DNA from: Rhodanobacteraceae bacterium
GTDB taxonomy: Bacteria; Pseudomonadota; Gammaproteobacteria; Xanthomonadales; Rhodanobacteraceae
DNA length: 64,000 bases
Direction of reading: 5' to 3'
Assembly (NCBI GenBank): GCA_004299555.1
Contig: SCQU01000026.1
Span: 62,001-126,000 of the forward strand
Positions 19,465 through 30,057 of the stretch are shown one piece after another. Both the position numbers and the translations under genes were made by a program. Numbering within the stretch: position 1 is the first letter of the stretch; each line of letters opens with the position of its first letter. The notes beneath the pieces were generated by a model, which was not told where the DNA came from, ran no database searches, and saw nothing but the letters and a program-made list of their open reading frames with translations.

Positions 19465-20170
19465 CGGCTGGCATACGCTGGCGGCCGGGGGGGAACTGGT
19501 GTTTGCCCGCGCGGACCCGCACGCCGCCGCCGCGCGGCTCGATGCCGGCAGCATCCACCTGTGGCGGATCGCGTACGACCGGGACCAGCGGCGCACCCCC
19601 TTGCTGCGGATGCTGGCGGCGTACCTTGGCGTGGCTTTGTCCGCGATCGAGCTGTGCGAAGGCGCGCACGGCAAACCCCTGTTGCCGGCGCGCCACGCGG
19701 GCGGGACCGCAGGCCCACTGCAATTCAACTGGTCGCACAGTGGCAACTACGCACTGATCGCGCTGGCGCGGAACATCGAATTGGGGGTGGATATTGAGCG
19801 CATCGGCAAGCCCCGGCGCGCGCTCGAGATCGCCGGCCGCTTCTTCGCGCCCGGTGAAAGTGCCGCGCTCGCAGCGCTGGGCGCGGTCGCGCGCAAGCCG
19901 GCGTTTACGGGACTTTGGTGCGCCAAGGAGGCGGTATTGAAGGCGGTCGGCGCGGGGCTTTCATTCGGCCTCGAGCGCGTGGCGTTTGCGCACCTCGGCG
20001 GCGCCGAATGGGAACTGGCGGGCGTCGACCCGCGGCTCGGTGAACCCGGCGCCTGGCAAGTCCCGGGGTTTGCCGCGGCACCCGCGTACCGCGGCGCCCT
20101 GGCCTGGTGCGGCGCGCCGCGCGCGGTGTTCGCGTTCGAACCCGCGCCTGCCGGCGAGGAAGCGCCGTAG
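19442..20170 (+). CDS. 4'-phosphopantetheinyl transferase (Sfp/HetI-like)
   Basis: Transfers the phosphopantetheine arm of CoA onto a Ser of acyl or peptidyl carrier proteins. With ATG at 19442 the protein has 242 residues, the size of the Sfp class. The Mg-binding motif is GVDIERIG and the second signature is [16 protein letters not shown] (W-x-x-K-E). It also has the [14 protein letters not shown] segment of the family. It overlaps acs by 23 bases and is probably translated from the same transcript. A broad-range PPTase could modify the acyl carrier protein encoded at 51.7 kb. Confidence 0.88.
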   Translation: MSSVSPTDGWHTLAAGGELVFARADPHAAAARLDAGSIHLWRIAYDRDQRRTPLLRMLAAYLGVALSAIELCEGAHGKPLLPARHAGGTAGPLQFNWSHSGNYALIALARNIELGVDIERIGKPRRALEIAGRFFAPGESAALAALGAVARKPAFTGLWCAKEAVLKAVGAGLSFGLERVAFAHLGGAEWELAGVDPRLGEPGAWQVPGFAAAPAYRGALAWCGAPRAVFAFEPAPAGEEAP

Positions 20171-20226
20171 GCCGCGGAACTCCTGCCGCGGGGCGCGGTC
20201 TCAGGCATACGGGTAGTCTCCCGTCA

Positions 20227-20253
20227 GCTCGCACGCACTGCGGCGCTGCGAGC
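20227..20253 (+). other. Stem-loop in the pdxJ leader
   Basis: GCTCGCA at 20227-20233 pairs with TGCGAGC at 20247-20253 around a 13-base loop. It lies just upstream of the intrinsic terminator at 20266 and could be the upstream hairpin of an attenuator-type leader. No known riboswitch class is recognised. Confidence 0.45.
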
Positions 20254-20265
20254 GTTGTACCCTTC

Positions 20266-20296
20266 ACGGCGTGGATCGATTCCACGCCGTTTTTTT
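20266..20296 (+). terminator. Intrinsic terminator ending 9 bases before the pdxJ start
   Basis: A perfect 10-bp stem (ACGGCGTGGA at 20266-20275 with TCCACGCCGT at 20281-20290), a 5-base loop, and seven consecutive T (20290-20296). It can end the acs-PPTase transcript. Because pdxJ starts at 20306, any pdxJ promoter upstream of the hairpin would be subject to it too, so it may act as an attenuator. Confidence 0.88.
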
Positions 20297-20305
20297 GGGC
20301 CGCCC

Positions 20306-21052
20306 ATGCCAACGCTCAGCGTCAATCTGAACAAGTTTGCGGTACTGCGGAATGCGCGCGGCGGCACCGAGCCCGATCTTGCCACCGCAGCGGAGACCTG
20401 CATGGCGGCGGGCTGCGGCGGGATCACCGTGCATCCGCGCCCCGACCGGCGGCACATCGTGGCCGAAGACGTCGAGCTGCTGGCGGCGCTGACCCGCGGC
20501 CGGGTCGAATTCAACATCGAGGGCAACCCGTTCGCACCCGCGCGCCCCGGCTACCCGGGACTGGTCGAACTGGTACGGCGCGCGCGGCCAGCGCAGGCCA
20601 CGCTGGTGCCTGACGCCGACGGTCAATTGACGTCCGATCATGGATTTGACCTCACCCGCGACTCGCCGCGGCTGGCACCGCTGGTCGCGCAGCTCAACCA
20701 GTGCGGCTGCCGGGTTTCGCTGTTTGTCAACGCCGGCACAACGACGGGTTTCGCCGCGGCACGCGACATCGGCGCAGCGCGGGTCGAAATCTACACCGGC
20801 CCCTACGCACACGCCTTTGCCGGGGGCGATTTTTCGGCGGAACTTGGCCGCTGTGCCGCGACCGCGGCGCGGGCGGCGGCGGCAGGCCTTGGTGTCAACG
20901 CCGGTCACGACCTCAACCAGCAAAACCTCGCCGCGTTTTGCCGCGCGATCCCGGAGCTCGCGGAGGTCTCGATCGGACACGCGCTGGTGTGCGAAGCGCT
21001 GTACGCCGGACTCGCGCCGACGGTACGCGCCTACCTCGCGCTGCTGACATGA
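20306..21052 (+). CDS. pdxJ: Pyridoxine 5'-phosphate synthase
   Basis: Condenses 1-deoxyxylulose-5-phosphate with 3-amino-2-oxopropyl phosphate to form pyridoxine phosphate, the last ring-forming step of the DXP-dependent vitamin B6 route. The 248-residue TIM-barrel protein shows the family start [17 protein letters not shown], the phosphate/substrate segment [20 protein letters not shown], and GVNAGHDLN near the end. The ATG at 20306 matches the family N-terminus. No good Shine-Dalgarno lies in the short stretch between the terminator and the ATG. It converges with exbD2 across a shared terminator. Confidence 0.92.
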   Translation: MPTLSVNLNKFAVLRNARGGTEPDLATAAETCMAAGCGGITVHPRPDRRHIVAEDVELLAALTRGRVEFNIEGNPFAPARPGYPGLVELVRRARPAQATLVPDADGQLTSDHGFDLTRDSPRLAPLVAQLNQCGCRVSLFVNAGTTTGFAAARDIGAARVEIYTGPYAHAFAGGDFSAELGRCAATAARAAAAGLGVNAGHDLNQQNLAAFCRAIPELAEVSIGHALVCEALYAGLAPTVRAYLALLT

Positions 21053-21078
21053 AAATGCCGCGCAGTGCGCGGCATTTT
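21052..21078. terminator. Bidirectional terminator between pdxJ and exbD2
   Basis: AAAATGCCGCG (21052-21062) pairs with CGCGGCATTTT (21068-21078). The A-run on one side and T-run on the other allow termination in both directions. It begins at the last base of the pdxJ stop codon and lies 20 bases from the exbD2 stop. Confidence 0.85.
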
Positions 21079-21097
21079 GGGTTTCAGGCCCGCACGC

Positions 21098-21535
21098 TCA
21101 GGGCGTCGACCCCGGGCCCGTCTTGCCGTGGGTGATGAAGCCGACGTGCACGATGCCGGCCTCTTTGGCATCCTGCATCACCTTCCAGATGATGCTATAG
21201 GGCGTGGTCTTGTCCGCGCGCACCTGCAGTTCCGGTTGCGGGGTGTCGCTTGCGCGTGCGCGCAGCCGCGCAATCAGGATCGCTTCACTGATCTCGCTGT
21301 CGTTCCAGTACATCGCGCCGTCGGCCTCGACGGCCAGATCGATCGGCGGTACCTGGATCGTGGTCGGCTTGGTGTCGGGATTGGCCCGCGGCAGGTCCAC
21401 CTTGATCTTGTGCGACATCAAGGGTGCCGTGATCATGAAGATGATCAGCAACACCAGCATCACGTCTGCCAGCGGGGTTACGTTGATTTCGGCAGCAGGG
21501 ATTTCGCTGCCGGTGCCGCCTGTGCTCATCGCCAT
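21098..21535 (-). CDS. exbD2: ExbD-type biopolymer transport protein, second copy (ExbD2)
   Basis: A 145-residue inner-membrane protein with one TM segment (about 17-40) carrying the proton-conducting Asp in VTPLADVMLVLLIIFMIT, followed by a periplasmic domain with LPRANPDTKP. ExbD with ExbB uses the proton gradient to energise TonB. It is the last gene of tonB-exbB-exbD1-exbD2, 12 bases after exbD1. In Xanthomonas campestris a second exbD in this position is dispensable for iron uptake but affects plant interaction; whether that holds here is inference. Its start (second Met MST) could also be two codons later. Confidence 0.9.
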   Translation of the reverse strand: MAMSTGGTGSEIPAAEINVTPLADVMLVLLIIFMITAPLMSHKIKVDLPRANPDTKPTTIQVPPIDLAVEADGAMYWNDSEISEAILIARLRARASDTPQPELQVRADKTTPYSIIWKVMQDAKEAGIVHVGFITHGKTGPGSTP

Positions 21536-21547
21536 GGCGTCAGTTCC

Positions 21548-21955
<408 letters not shown>

Positions 21956-21967
21956 GAACGAGCCCTC

Positions 21968-22789
21968 TTACTTCTTGAGCGTCGGTTGCTGCGGTGCGGC
22001 CGCTGCCTGGCGCGGTATCGACGGCGCACCGCTTTCCACGCGCGCACCGGTCGAGAAGAAGTCGTGCAGGTCGTGTGCGAACTCGTCAAAGTGCGCGATG
22101 GTGACGCGGTTGGCACGCGAGTAGGCGTTGTAGGCAATGACCGCCGGGATGGCCGCAAACAGGCCCAAGGCCGTCATGATCAACGCCTCGCCGACCGGGC
22201 CCGCCACCGCTGAAATCGACGACTGACCGCTTGCGCCAAGATTGATCAACGCGTTGTAAATGCCCATGACGGTACCGAGCAGGCCGACGAACACCGCCGC
22301 GGACCCGACGGTTGCCAGCAGCGTCAGGCCGCCTTCGAGGCTCCGGCTTTCGCGTTCCACCGCCTGGCGCAGCGCACGGTCGACAAACTCGGAACGGTTG
22401 AGGGCTTCGACCATCTTGCTGCCTTCGTGCCGCTGGTGGTGCGCCGCGGCCGAGGCGGCATCGAGCGCGATCTTGGAGAATGGCTCGGTGCGTGGCTGCT
22501 TTTCCATCAGGCGGACGGCGTCCTGCGCGGACGGCGTGTCCCAGAACTTCTGCACCACCTTCTGCATCCGCGAGCGCAGCATGGCGTTGCGGATCGCGAT
22601 CGCGATGATGTAGTACCACGACCAGATCGACATCACGATCAATACGATCAAGACCAGGAAGTCGATCGCGTGCTGGAGCGGGTGCTCCAGAATCTGGCTC
22701 AGAAAGTATGCCGCGCCAACGTGCTGCAGGGCTTGCGCATTGGCATTGCCGACAGGCGCGGCGGCGGCGGAGGCTGCTTCTTGGATCAT
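21968..22789 (-). CDS. exbB: ExbB/TolQ-family proton channel protein
   Basis: A 273-residue inner-membrane protein. Hydrophobic segments lie at about 47-68 and, in the C-terminal half, in LTLLATVGSAAVFVGLLGTV and ALIMTALGLFAAIPAVIAYN, the three-TM plan of ExbB. The typical GTVMGIYNALINLGASGQSS loop is present. It forms the stator of the TonB motor with ExbD. The N-terminal region before TM1 is extended, as in other xanthomonads. The operon position directly after tonB (80-base gap) supports ExbB rather than TolQ; no tolR, tolA or tolB gene is nearby. Confidence 0.92.
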   Translation of the reverse strand: MIQEAASAAAAPVGNANAQALQHVGAAYFLSQILEHPLQHAIDFLVLIVLIVMSIWSWYYIIAIAIRNAMLRSRMQKVVQKFWDTPSAQDAVRLMEKQPRTEPFSKIALDAASAAAHHQRHEGSKMVEALNRSEFVDRALRQAVERESRSLEGGLTLLATVGSAAVFVGLLGTVMGIYNALINLGASGQSSISAVAGPVGEALIMTALGLFAAIPAVIAYNAYSRANRVTIAHFDEFAHDLHDFFSTGARVESGAPSIPRQAAAAPQQPTLKK

Positions 22790-22869
22790 GGCGCTACCCT
22801 TCCTTCAAGTGGGTGCAACTGAAACATGGGTGGACAAAATTGAATTCGAACCGGTAAAGCGTACATCTG

Positions 22870-23526
22870 TTACATCACTCCGTTGAGGCTGAAGTTCACG
22901 GGAATCCTGACGACGCCTCCCACGGGCTTGCCATCCTTGATGCCGGGGTTGAACTTCCAGCCGTGCGCAGCCTCTTCGGCGGCGCGGTCGAGGATCCTGT
23001 AGCCACTGGAACGCTCGATCACCACCTTGATGACTTCGCCCTGGGCATTGATGGTCACATCCAGTATGACCGTGCCTTGTTGTTCCTGCCGCGCCGCCTG
23101 GATCGGGTACGGCGGCATGTGCGCATTCTTGTAGCTGATGTCGTAGGACGCTGCGACATCAGCGGGCGGCGGCGGCGGCGCCGGTGGCCGCGGCGGCGCT
23201 GCAGGCGTCGACATGATCGACTGTTCCTGCGGCGGCGGCGGCGCCGGTGGTGGCGGCGTCGGCGGTGGCCGCTCGATCCGGATCACCTTCGGTGGCGGTT
23301 GCTTGGGTGGCTCGGGTGGCGGCGGCGGCGGCGGCGGTGGCGGCGGTGGCGGCGGAATGAACTGCACGCGGACGATCGACTGCTTCTTCGCCGTGTTGGC
23401 CTGCGGCGGTGCAGCCGGTGCCAGCAGGAAGATGATTACGCCGGCATGCAATGCGACCGCAAACGCGATCGAAATCGTGCGCCACCAGTTGAATCGTTTG
23501 CGGTCTTGAGCCGACGTACGTGCCAT
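22870..23526 (-). CDS. tonB: TonB energy-transducing protein
   Basis: Transmits inner-membrane proton energy to TonB-dependent outer-membrane receptors. The ATG at 23526 gives 218 residues with a basic start (RTSAQDRKRFNWWR), a TM anchor at about 17-37, a very proline-rich spacer, and the C-terminal TonB domain (PPYPIQAARQEQQGTVILDV, then HGWKFNPGIKDGKPVGG). The spacer contains 14 consecutive Pro, encoded by CCG/CCA/CCC repeats, followed by Pro-Lys and Pro-Glu stretches. A GTG at 23562 would add 12 residues and has no better ribosome site. I saw no clear Fur box. Confidence 0.92.
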   Translation of the reverse strand: MARTSAQDRKRFNWWRTISIAFAVALHAGVIIFLLAPAAPPQANTAKKQSIVRVQFIPPPPPPPPPPPPPPEPPKQPPPKVIRIERPPPTPPPPAPPPPQEQSIMSTPAAPPRPPAPPPPPADVAASYDISYKNAHMPPYPIQAARQEQQGTVILDVTINAQGEVIKVVIERSSGYRILDRAAEEAAHGWKFNPGIKDGKPVGGVVRIPVNFSLNGVM

Positions 23527-23705
23527 TATTATTGAACCAGTCGCTGACCTGTTGAACCCCACTGCGGTGCCGTTCGGTGCCTGAACGCGCCCGCAACCAA
23601 GGCGGCGGAAAAGTGTGAAACGTTACTCCTGCAACGCGGTTTTGCCTAGTGGGCAAAACCTGAATTGCGTCGCATCCCGGTGCAAATCCCGATCCCTGGA
23701 CAAGA

Positions 23706-25049
23706 TTACTTGTGCCCCAGCTGCTTCAGGGTTCTCTGCGCGTCCGCGCGTGTCTCCGGATCCTGCTCGGCCTTCTGGTACGCAGCGCGTGCCGCGGCCC
23801 GATCCTTCAAGGCGAGTTCTGCGTTGCCAAGCACCAGGTACGCCGCACCCATGCGTTTGAACCCGCCCTTGGCAATGGCCTGCTTCAGCGCGTCGCGTGC
23901 GTGTGCGTGCTGGCCCAGGTTCTCGAGCAGCTGGCCCCGCAGGAAGTCGACCTCACCGGTCGGTGCGGTTGGCGCCGCCTTGGCGTACGCTGCGATCGCA
24001 TTGTGGAAGTCGCCGCCGATCTGGTAGGAGTTGCCGAGCAGCTTGTAGGTCGCGTAATCGGGCTGGATGATTCCCTTGTCCATGCCTTCCTTCAGCACCC
24101 CCACGGCTTTCAGTGCGTCGACCTTGGGATCCTGGCTGGACTGCGCCAGATTGTCATACATCCTGGCCATGTTCATGTAACCGGTCGCGTCCTTGATCTG
24201 GCCATTGGCACGCGCCCGCTCCAGCAGCGCCAGTGCCTTCTTGTCCTGGTGCGCGTTGACGTAGATGGCGATGACATTCTGCAGCAGGGTGCTGTTGTTC
24301 GGATCCTTGGCGAGGGCGGCTTCGGCGAGCTTGGCCGCGTCGTCGTACTTGTCCATGGCGAAATAGCTGGCCATCTCGATCTGGTCCCAGCTCGGCTGGG
24401 GCTTGTCGGTCAGCGATTTGGCCTTCTGGACGGCCGCGACGGCCTGCGGGTATTTTTGCAGGCGGTAGTAGGCGTTGCCCTGCAGGGCGTACACGTCAGC
24501 CGACTGCGCGCCGCTCTGCTGGTTCCAGGTATCCAGCGCCTTCAGTGCGTCCGCGTAATCTTCGTCGGCGATGTAGAGCTGCGCGAGCGTCTCGAGCCCC
24601 TGAAAATAGCTGTCGTTGTCGAGCGCCTGCTTCTGCAGCACGATCGCGCCCTTGGTGTCGCCGCCGCGGTACTTGACCTGTGCGAGTCCCAGGGTCGCCA
24701 ACGCCTTGGCGTAGGCGTTGTCGCTGGAGTCGGCGATGGGTTGCAGGTCCTGCAACGCGGTCGCGGTATCGCCGCTATTGACCGCGGCAAGGCCGGCATT
24801 CAGCGGCTTGGCCAGCTTGGGGCTGACGCCGGTATTGGCCGGCTGCTTGCGCTTGGCGTTGGGGTATTTGCTTTTCTGCTCAGCCTGCTTGGCGTGCTTG
24901 GCCTGCTGTTTGTCCCCGCACTCGTGGCGGAGCATCTGCATGTCGGTGCACTGCTGGCCCGCCTGTTGCGCGAGCGCCGGCAGCGGCAGGCACGCCAGCA
25001 CCAGGGCCGAGCACATGCCACAAGCCAGCCAGCGGGAATCAAGCTTCAT
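23706..25049 (-). CDS. Exported tetratricopeptide-repeat protein
   Basis: A 447-residue protein with a signal peptide (CGMCSALVLACLPLPALAQQ) and a Cys/Lys-rich linker, then about nine TPR-like helical hairpins from residue 80 to the end (for example ALATLGLAQVKYRGGDTKGA and AAYLVLGNAELALKDRAAAR). TPR arrays mediate protein-protein contacts; nothing shows the partner. It lies between gyrB and the tonB operon, all on the minus strand, an arrangement I associate with xanthomonads. It has its own promoter candidate at 25097-25126. Confidence 0.85.
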   Translation of the reverse strand: MKLDSRWLACGMCSALVLACLPLPALAQQAGQQCTDMQMLRHECGDKQQAKHAKQAEQKSKYPNAKRKQPANTGVSPKLAKPLNAGLAAVNSGDTATALQDLQPIADSSDNAYAKALATLGLAQVKYRGGDTKGAIVLQKQALDNDSYFQGLETLAQLYIADEDYADALKALDTWNQQSGAQSADVYALQGNAYYRLQKYPQAVAAVQKAKSLTDKPQPSWDQIEMASYFAMDKYDDAAKLAEAALAKDPNNSTLLQNVIAIYVNAHQDKKALALLERARANGQIKDATGYMNMARMYDNLAQSSQDPKVDALKAVGVLKEGMDKGIIQPDYATYKLLGNSYQIGGDFHNAIAAYAKAAPTAPTGEVDFLRGQLLENLGQHAHARDALKQAIAKGGFKRMGAAYLVLGNAELALKDRAAARAAYQKAEQDPETRADAQRTLKQLGHK

Positions 25050-25096
25050 CGAGAATCCTTCGGGGGAGTCTGCATACAGTACATGCGGGAGGGCTG

Positions 25097-25126
25097 AGGT
25101 TAGCGCGATGCATGCGCAAAGCTCAA
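25097..25126 (-). promoter_or_regulatory. Candidate sigma-70 promoter of the TPR gene
   Basis: Reading leftwards: -35 TTGAGC (25126-25121), an 18-base spacer, -10 TAACCT (25102-25097). It sits 48 bases upstream of the TPR gene start and downstream of the gyrB stop. Pattern match only. Confidence 0.45.
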
Positions 25127-25157
25127 GTGCCGGGGTCTGCGGCGCGGCCCGGGCGGA

Positions 25158-27596
<2,439 letters not shown>

Positions 27597-27612
27597 TCAC
27601 CGCAAACACCCC

Positions 27613-27618
27613 AGTATA
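27613..27618 (-). promoter_or_regulatory. Possible -10 box of gyrB
   Basis: TATACT reading leftwards, between the recF stop and the gyrB start, about 45 bases before the gyrB ATG. No convincing -35 is seen 16-18 bases upstream, so the call is tentative. Confidence 0.3.
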
Positions 27619-27635
27619 CCGTGTGTGCTCGCCGC

Positions 27636-28718
27636 TCACGGTTGGTGGTCGATCCGGGCGCAGCGGCCATGTTCCACATGGAACATGCAGGCACCATCGC
27701 GCGCATCGACGCGGTCATCCGTGCGCGTCAGCCAACTCTGGATCGCCCTTCCCCGCAACCAGCCAAGCACCAGTGCTGCGTGCCGTGCATCCAGCTCCGC
27801 CGCCAGGTCATCCAGGCACAACAGGGGGTACTCCCCGATCTGGTCCTTGAGCCAAAGCGTCAGCGCCAGGGTGCAGACCAGCGCCGTGGCCTTGGCCTGC
27901 CCGCGTGACAAATGGTCGCGTTGTGCAATGCCGGCGTATCCAAGGGACCAGTCGGCACGATGCGCACCATGCCGGGTAAACCCCCGCTCCCGGTCGCGCG
28001 GACGCTCCAGCGCGAGCTGCGCCGTCAGGCCCGCGTCGAGGTTCCACCCTGGCCGGTAATCCACCGACGGTACCCCGAGTTCCGGTACCAAAAGCGCCGA
28101 TTCAGCGAACAGGAATGGACGTAAACCGTCCAGGCAGCGCGCACGGGCACGGTGAATCTGCAGCGCCAGACGGCCGAGGTCGTGTTCCCAGGGCTCAAAG
28201 TCGGCATCGGCCGCCCCCTGGCGCAGCAAGGCGTTGCGCTGACGCAAAGCCCGGCGCCACATGGGCCACGCCCCGAGCGAGGCATGTTCCATGTGGAACA
28301 CGGCCCAATCGAGGAACCCGCGCCGCTCCTCAGCCGGCCCCAGGACGAGGCCTTGGCTCTCGGGACCAAAGTAGACCACCGGACAGGCTTCGAACAAGGG
28401 CACCAGACTTGCCAGGTCTTCACCGTCCCGGCGCGCCAGCCAGTGCTCGTCCACCCGCGCCAGACCCAACCGTGACCTTGGCCGGCCCTCGCGCGCGATC
28501 TCGACGTGAATCACGAAGTCCGCCGCGCCCTGGCGCCGGGGCGCACTGCGGCCGCCCCCTCGAAACGAGCGCCCGTGCGACAACAGGTAGGCTGCCTCCA
28601 GCAGCGTGGTCTTGCCCGCGCCGTTCGGGCCAATCAACCAATTGACGGCCGGGCCCGGTTCAAACTCGACCTGTTCAAAGCACCTGAGGTTGGCCGCCCG
28701 CAGCAAATCAATGTTCAC
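27636..28718 (-). CDS. recF: DNA replication and repair protein RecF
   Basis: SMC-like ATPase that helps load RecA at gaps. The 360-residue protein has the Walker A GPNGAGKTTLLEA, the RecF-typical LSHGRSFRG, VVYFGPESQGLVLGPAEERR, ALRQRNALL, the signature region LSRGQAKATALVCTLALTLW, and Walker B LLCLDDLAAELD. The C-terminus carries CMFHVEHG. The start is GTG at 28718, 31 bases after the dnaN stop. Two copies of a parS-like 16-mer lie within the gene and coincide with its two FH(V/M)EH motifs. Part of the dnaA-dnaN-recF-gyrB series. Confidence 0.95.
   Translation of the reverse strand: MNIDLLRAANLRCFEQVEFEPGPAVNWLIGPNGAGKTTLLEAAYLLSHGRSFRGGGRSAPRRQGAADFVIHVEIAREGRPRSRLGLARVDEHWLARRDGEDLASLVPLFEACPVVYFGPESQGLVLGPAEERRGFLDWAVFHMEHASLGAWPMWRRALRQRNALLRQGAADADFEPWEHDLGRLALQIHRARARCLDGLRPFLFAESALLVPELGVPSVDYRPGWNLDAGLTAQLALERPRDRERGFTRHGAHRADWSLGYAGIAQRDHLSRGQAKATALVCTLALTLWLKDQIGEYPLLCLDDLAAELDARHAALVLGWLRGRAIQSWLTRTDDRVDARDGACMFHVEHGRCARIDHQP
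27670..27685. other. parS-like site 1 (in the 3' end of recF)
   Basis: TGTTCCACATGGAACA, within a 20-base inverted repeat CATGTTCCACATGGAACATG (27668-27687) that is perfect except for the central CA. It differs from the usual parS core TGTTCCACGTGGAACA only at the central G. It encodes the CMFHVEHG end of RecF, so the codons alone explain much of it. Confidence 0.4.
28285..28300. other. parS-like site 2 (in the middle of recF)
   Basis: TGTTCCATGTGGAACA, the exact reverse complement of site 1, 600 bases away. It encodes the AVFHMEHA segment of RecF. One base away from the usual parS palindrome. Confidence 0.4.
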
Positions 28719-28749
28719 CGTACGGATCCACGCCGCGCGGACGCCGGCA

Positions 28750-29850
28750 TCACAGCCGCAGGGGCATCACCACATGCTGCGCATCGTCGCTGGTCGCGCC
28801 CCGCAGCAGACAACTTGACTGCGCGTCACGCAGCTGCAAACGCACGCTCGTGTCATCCAGTGCCCCCAGTGCCTCCAGCAGGTAACCGACATTGAAGCCA
28901 ATCGCAATATCATCGACCTTGGTGTCGGCCTCGATCTCCTCGAACGCCTCTTCCTGCTCGGGGTTGTGGGCAATGACCCGCAAGCAGCCCGGCGAGACCT
29001 CCAGGCGAACCCCGCGGTACTTTTCATTGGACAGGATGGCGGCCCGTTGCAAGGCGTTCCGCAGGCCATCGCGATCGACCTGCACCAGCTTGTCGGCACC
29101 CAGCGGAACCACCGCTTCGTAGTCCGGAAAGCGGCCGTCAATCAGCTTGGACGTAAAAACGACATCCGCCCGGCTGACCCGCAGGTGATTGGCTGAAAAC
29201 TCCACCTCCACCGGGTCATCGGCGCTGCCCAGGAGTCCCATCAGCTCCATGACGCCCTTGCGCGGAATGATCAGCTGCCGCGCATTGCTGGCCGCCTTGT
29301 CCAGCGTGGCCTGCGCCATCGCCATCCGATGGCCGTCGGTCGCGACACAACGCAGTTCGGCACCACGCAAGTCCAACAGCAGCCCGTTCAGGTAGTACCG
29401 TACGTCCTGATTGGCCATCGCAAAGGCCGTCCGCTCCATCAAGCGGCGCAGCACGCTTTCCGGAAGCGCAACCTTGTCGACCACCTCGACGGCGTCGGTA
29501 TCGGGAAACTCGTCGGCCGGCAGCGTCGCCAGGGTATAGCGGCTGCGTCCGGCATGCATGACGACACGATCGCCCTTCATCTGCATTTCGACCGCGACGC
29601 CGTCCGGCAACGCGCGCACAAGGTCAAACCACTTGCGCGCCGGAACGGTCGTCGCACCGGGCTCCTGCACGTCCACCCCGGTGCTCGCACGCATCTCGAC
29701 TTCGAGGTCGGTACCCGTCAAGGACAAACGACCGTCGGCGACCCGCACCAGAAGGTTGGCAAGCACCGGCAACGTCTGCCTGCGCTCTACCACACCGACC
29801 ACCTGTTGCATGGGTTTGAGCAAGGTTTCCCGCTGGGTCCGAAAGCGCAT
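28750..29850 (-). CDS. dnaN: DNA polymerase III beta sliding clamp
   Basis: Ring-shaped processivity clamp. The 366-residue length equals the E. coli protein. Three clamp domains can be traced: the start RFQREtype (MRFRTQRETLLKPMQQVVGV), the middle with VRYYLNGLLLDLRGAELRCVATDGHRMA, and the end with the conserved C-terminal VVMPLRL. It follows dnaA across the oriC region and precedes recF by 31 bases. The upstream side is the AT-rich origin segment, which must also hold its promoter unless it is read through from dnaA. Confidence 0.97.
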   Translation of the reverse strand: MRFRTQRETLLKPMQQVVGVVERRQTLPVLANLLVRVADGRLSLTGTDLEVEMRASTGVDVQEPGATTVPARKWFDLVRALPDGVAVEMQMKGDRVVMHAGRSRYTLATLPADEFPDTDAVEVVDKVALPESVLRRLMERTAFAMANQDVRYYLNGLLLDLRGAELRCVATDGHRMAMAQATLDKAASNARQLIIPRKGVMELMGLLGSADDPVEVEFSANHLRVSRADVVFTSKLIDGRFPDYEAVVPLGADKLVQVDRDGLRNALQRAAILSNEKYRGVRLEVSPGCLRVIAHNPEQEEAFEEIEADTKVDDIAIGFNVGYLLEALGALDDTSVRLQLRDAQSSCLLRGATSDDAQHVVMPLRL

Positions 29851-30010
29851 GATGGGTTCTCGCGTTTGTTGTCTGTAAAGGTATTAGTTGTAAACAAGCA
29901 GCTAGAAGCAGGCGTTGTTGATAAAGCCTTTTCTTGCAAATAGCTATCTAAATCATTGTGTTATACTTGGTTCTTGTGTGCGGGACCGCTTGAATTCCCG
30001 GTGGGCAATT

Positions 30011-30019
30011 TGTGGATAA
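30011..30019 (-). promoter_or_regulatory. DnaA box, perfect consensus
   Basis: TGTGGATAA on the plus strand, i.e. TTATCCACA on the minus strand. Inside the putative oriC. Confidence 0.8.
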
Positions 30020-30045
30020 CTGCCCTTGCCGCAACTGCTCCACCT

Positions 30046-30054
30046 TTATCCACA
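30046..30054 (+). promoter_or_regulatory. DnaA box, perfect consensus
   Basis: TTATCCACA on the plus strand, 26 bases from the other box and facing it, ending three bases from the dnaA stop codon. Confidence 0.8.
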
Positions 30055-30057
30055 GCT

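Larger units (their letters stand above)
29851..30057. other. oriC: Putative chromosomal replication origin (oriC)
   Basis: The 207 bases between dnaA and dnaN contain two perfect DnaA boxes in opposite orientation (30011-30019 and 30046-30054), next to a markedly AT-rich stretch at about 29862-29975 that would serve as the unwinding element. It is flanked by dnaA and dnaN in a GC-rich genome. No other perfect DnaA box occurs in the window. Confidence 0.8.

Noticed and set aside
23315-23357. GGC-rich simple repeat as a separate element
   Set aside because: It is the coding sequence for the TonB proline tract, in frame, so it is kept only as a note on that gene.
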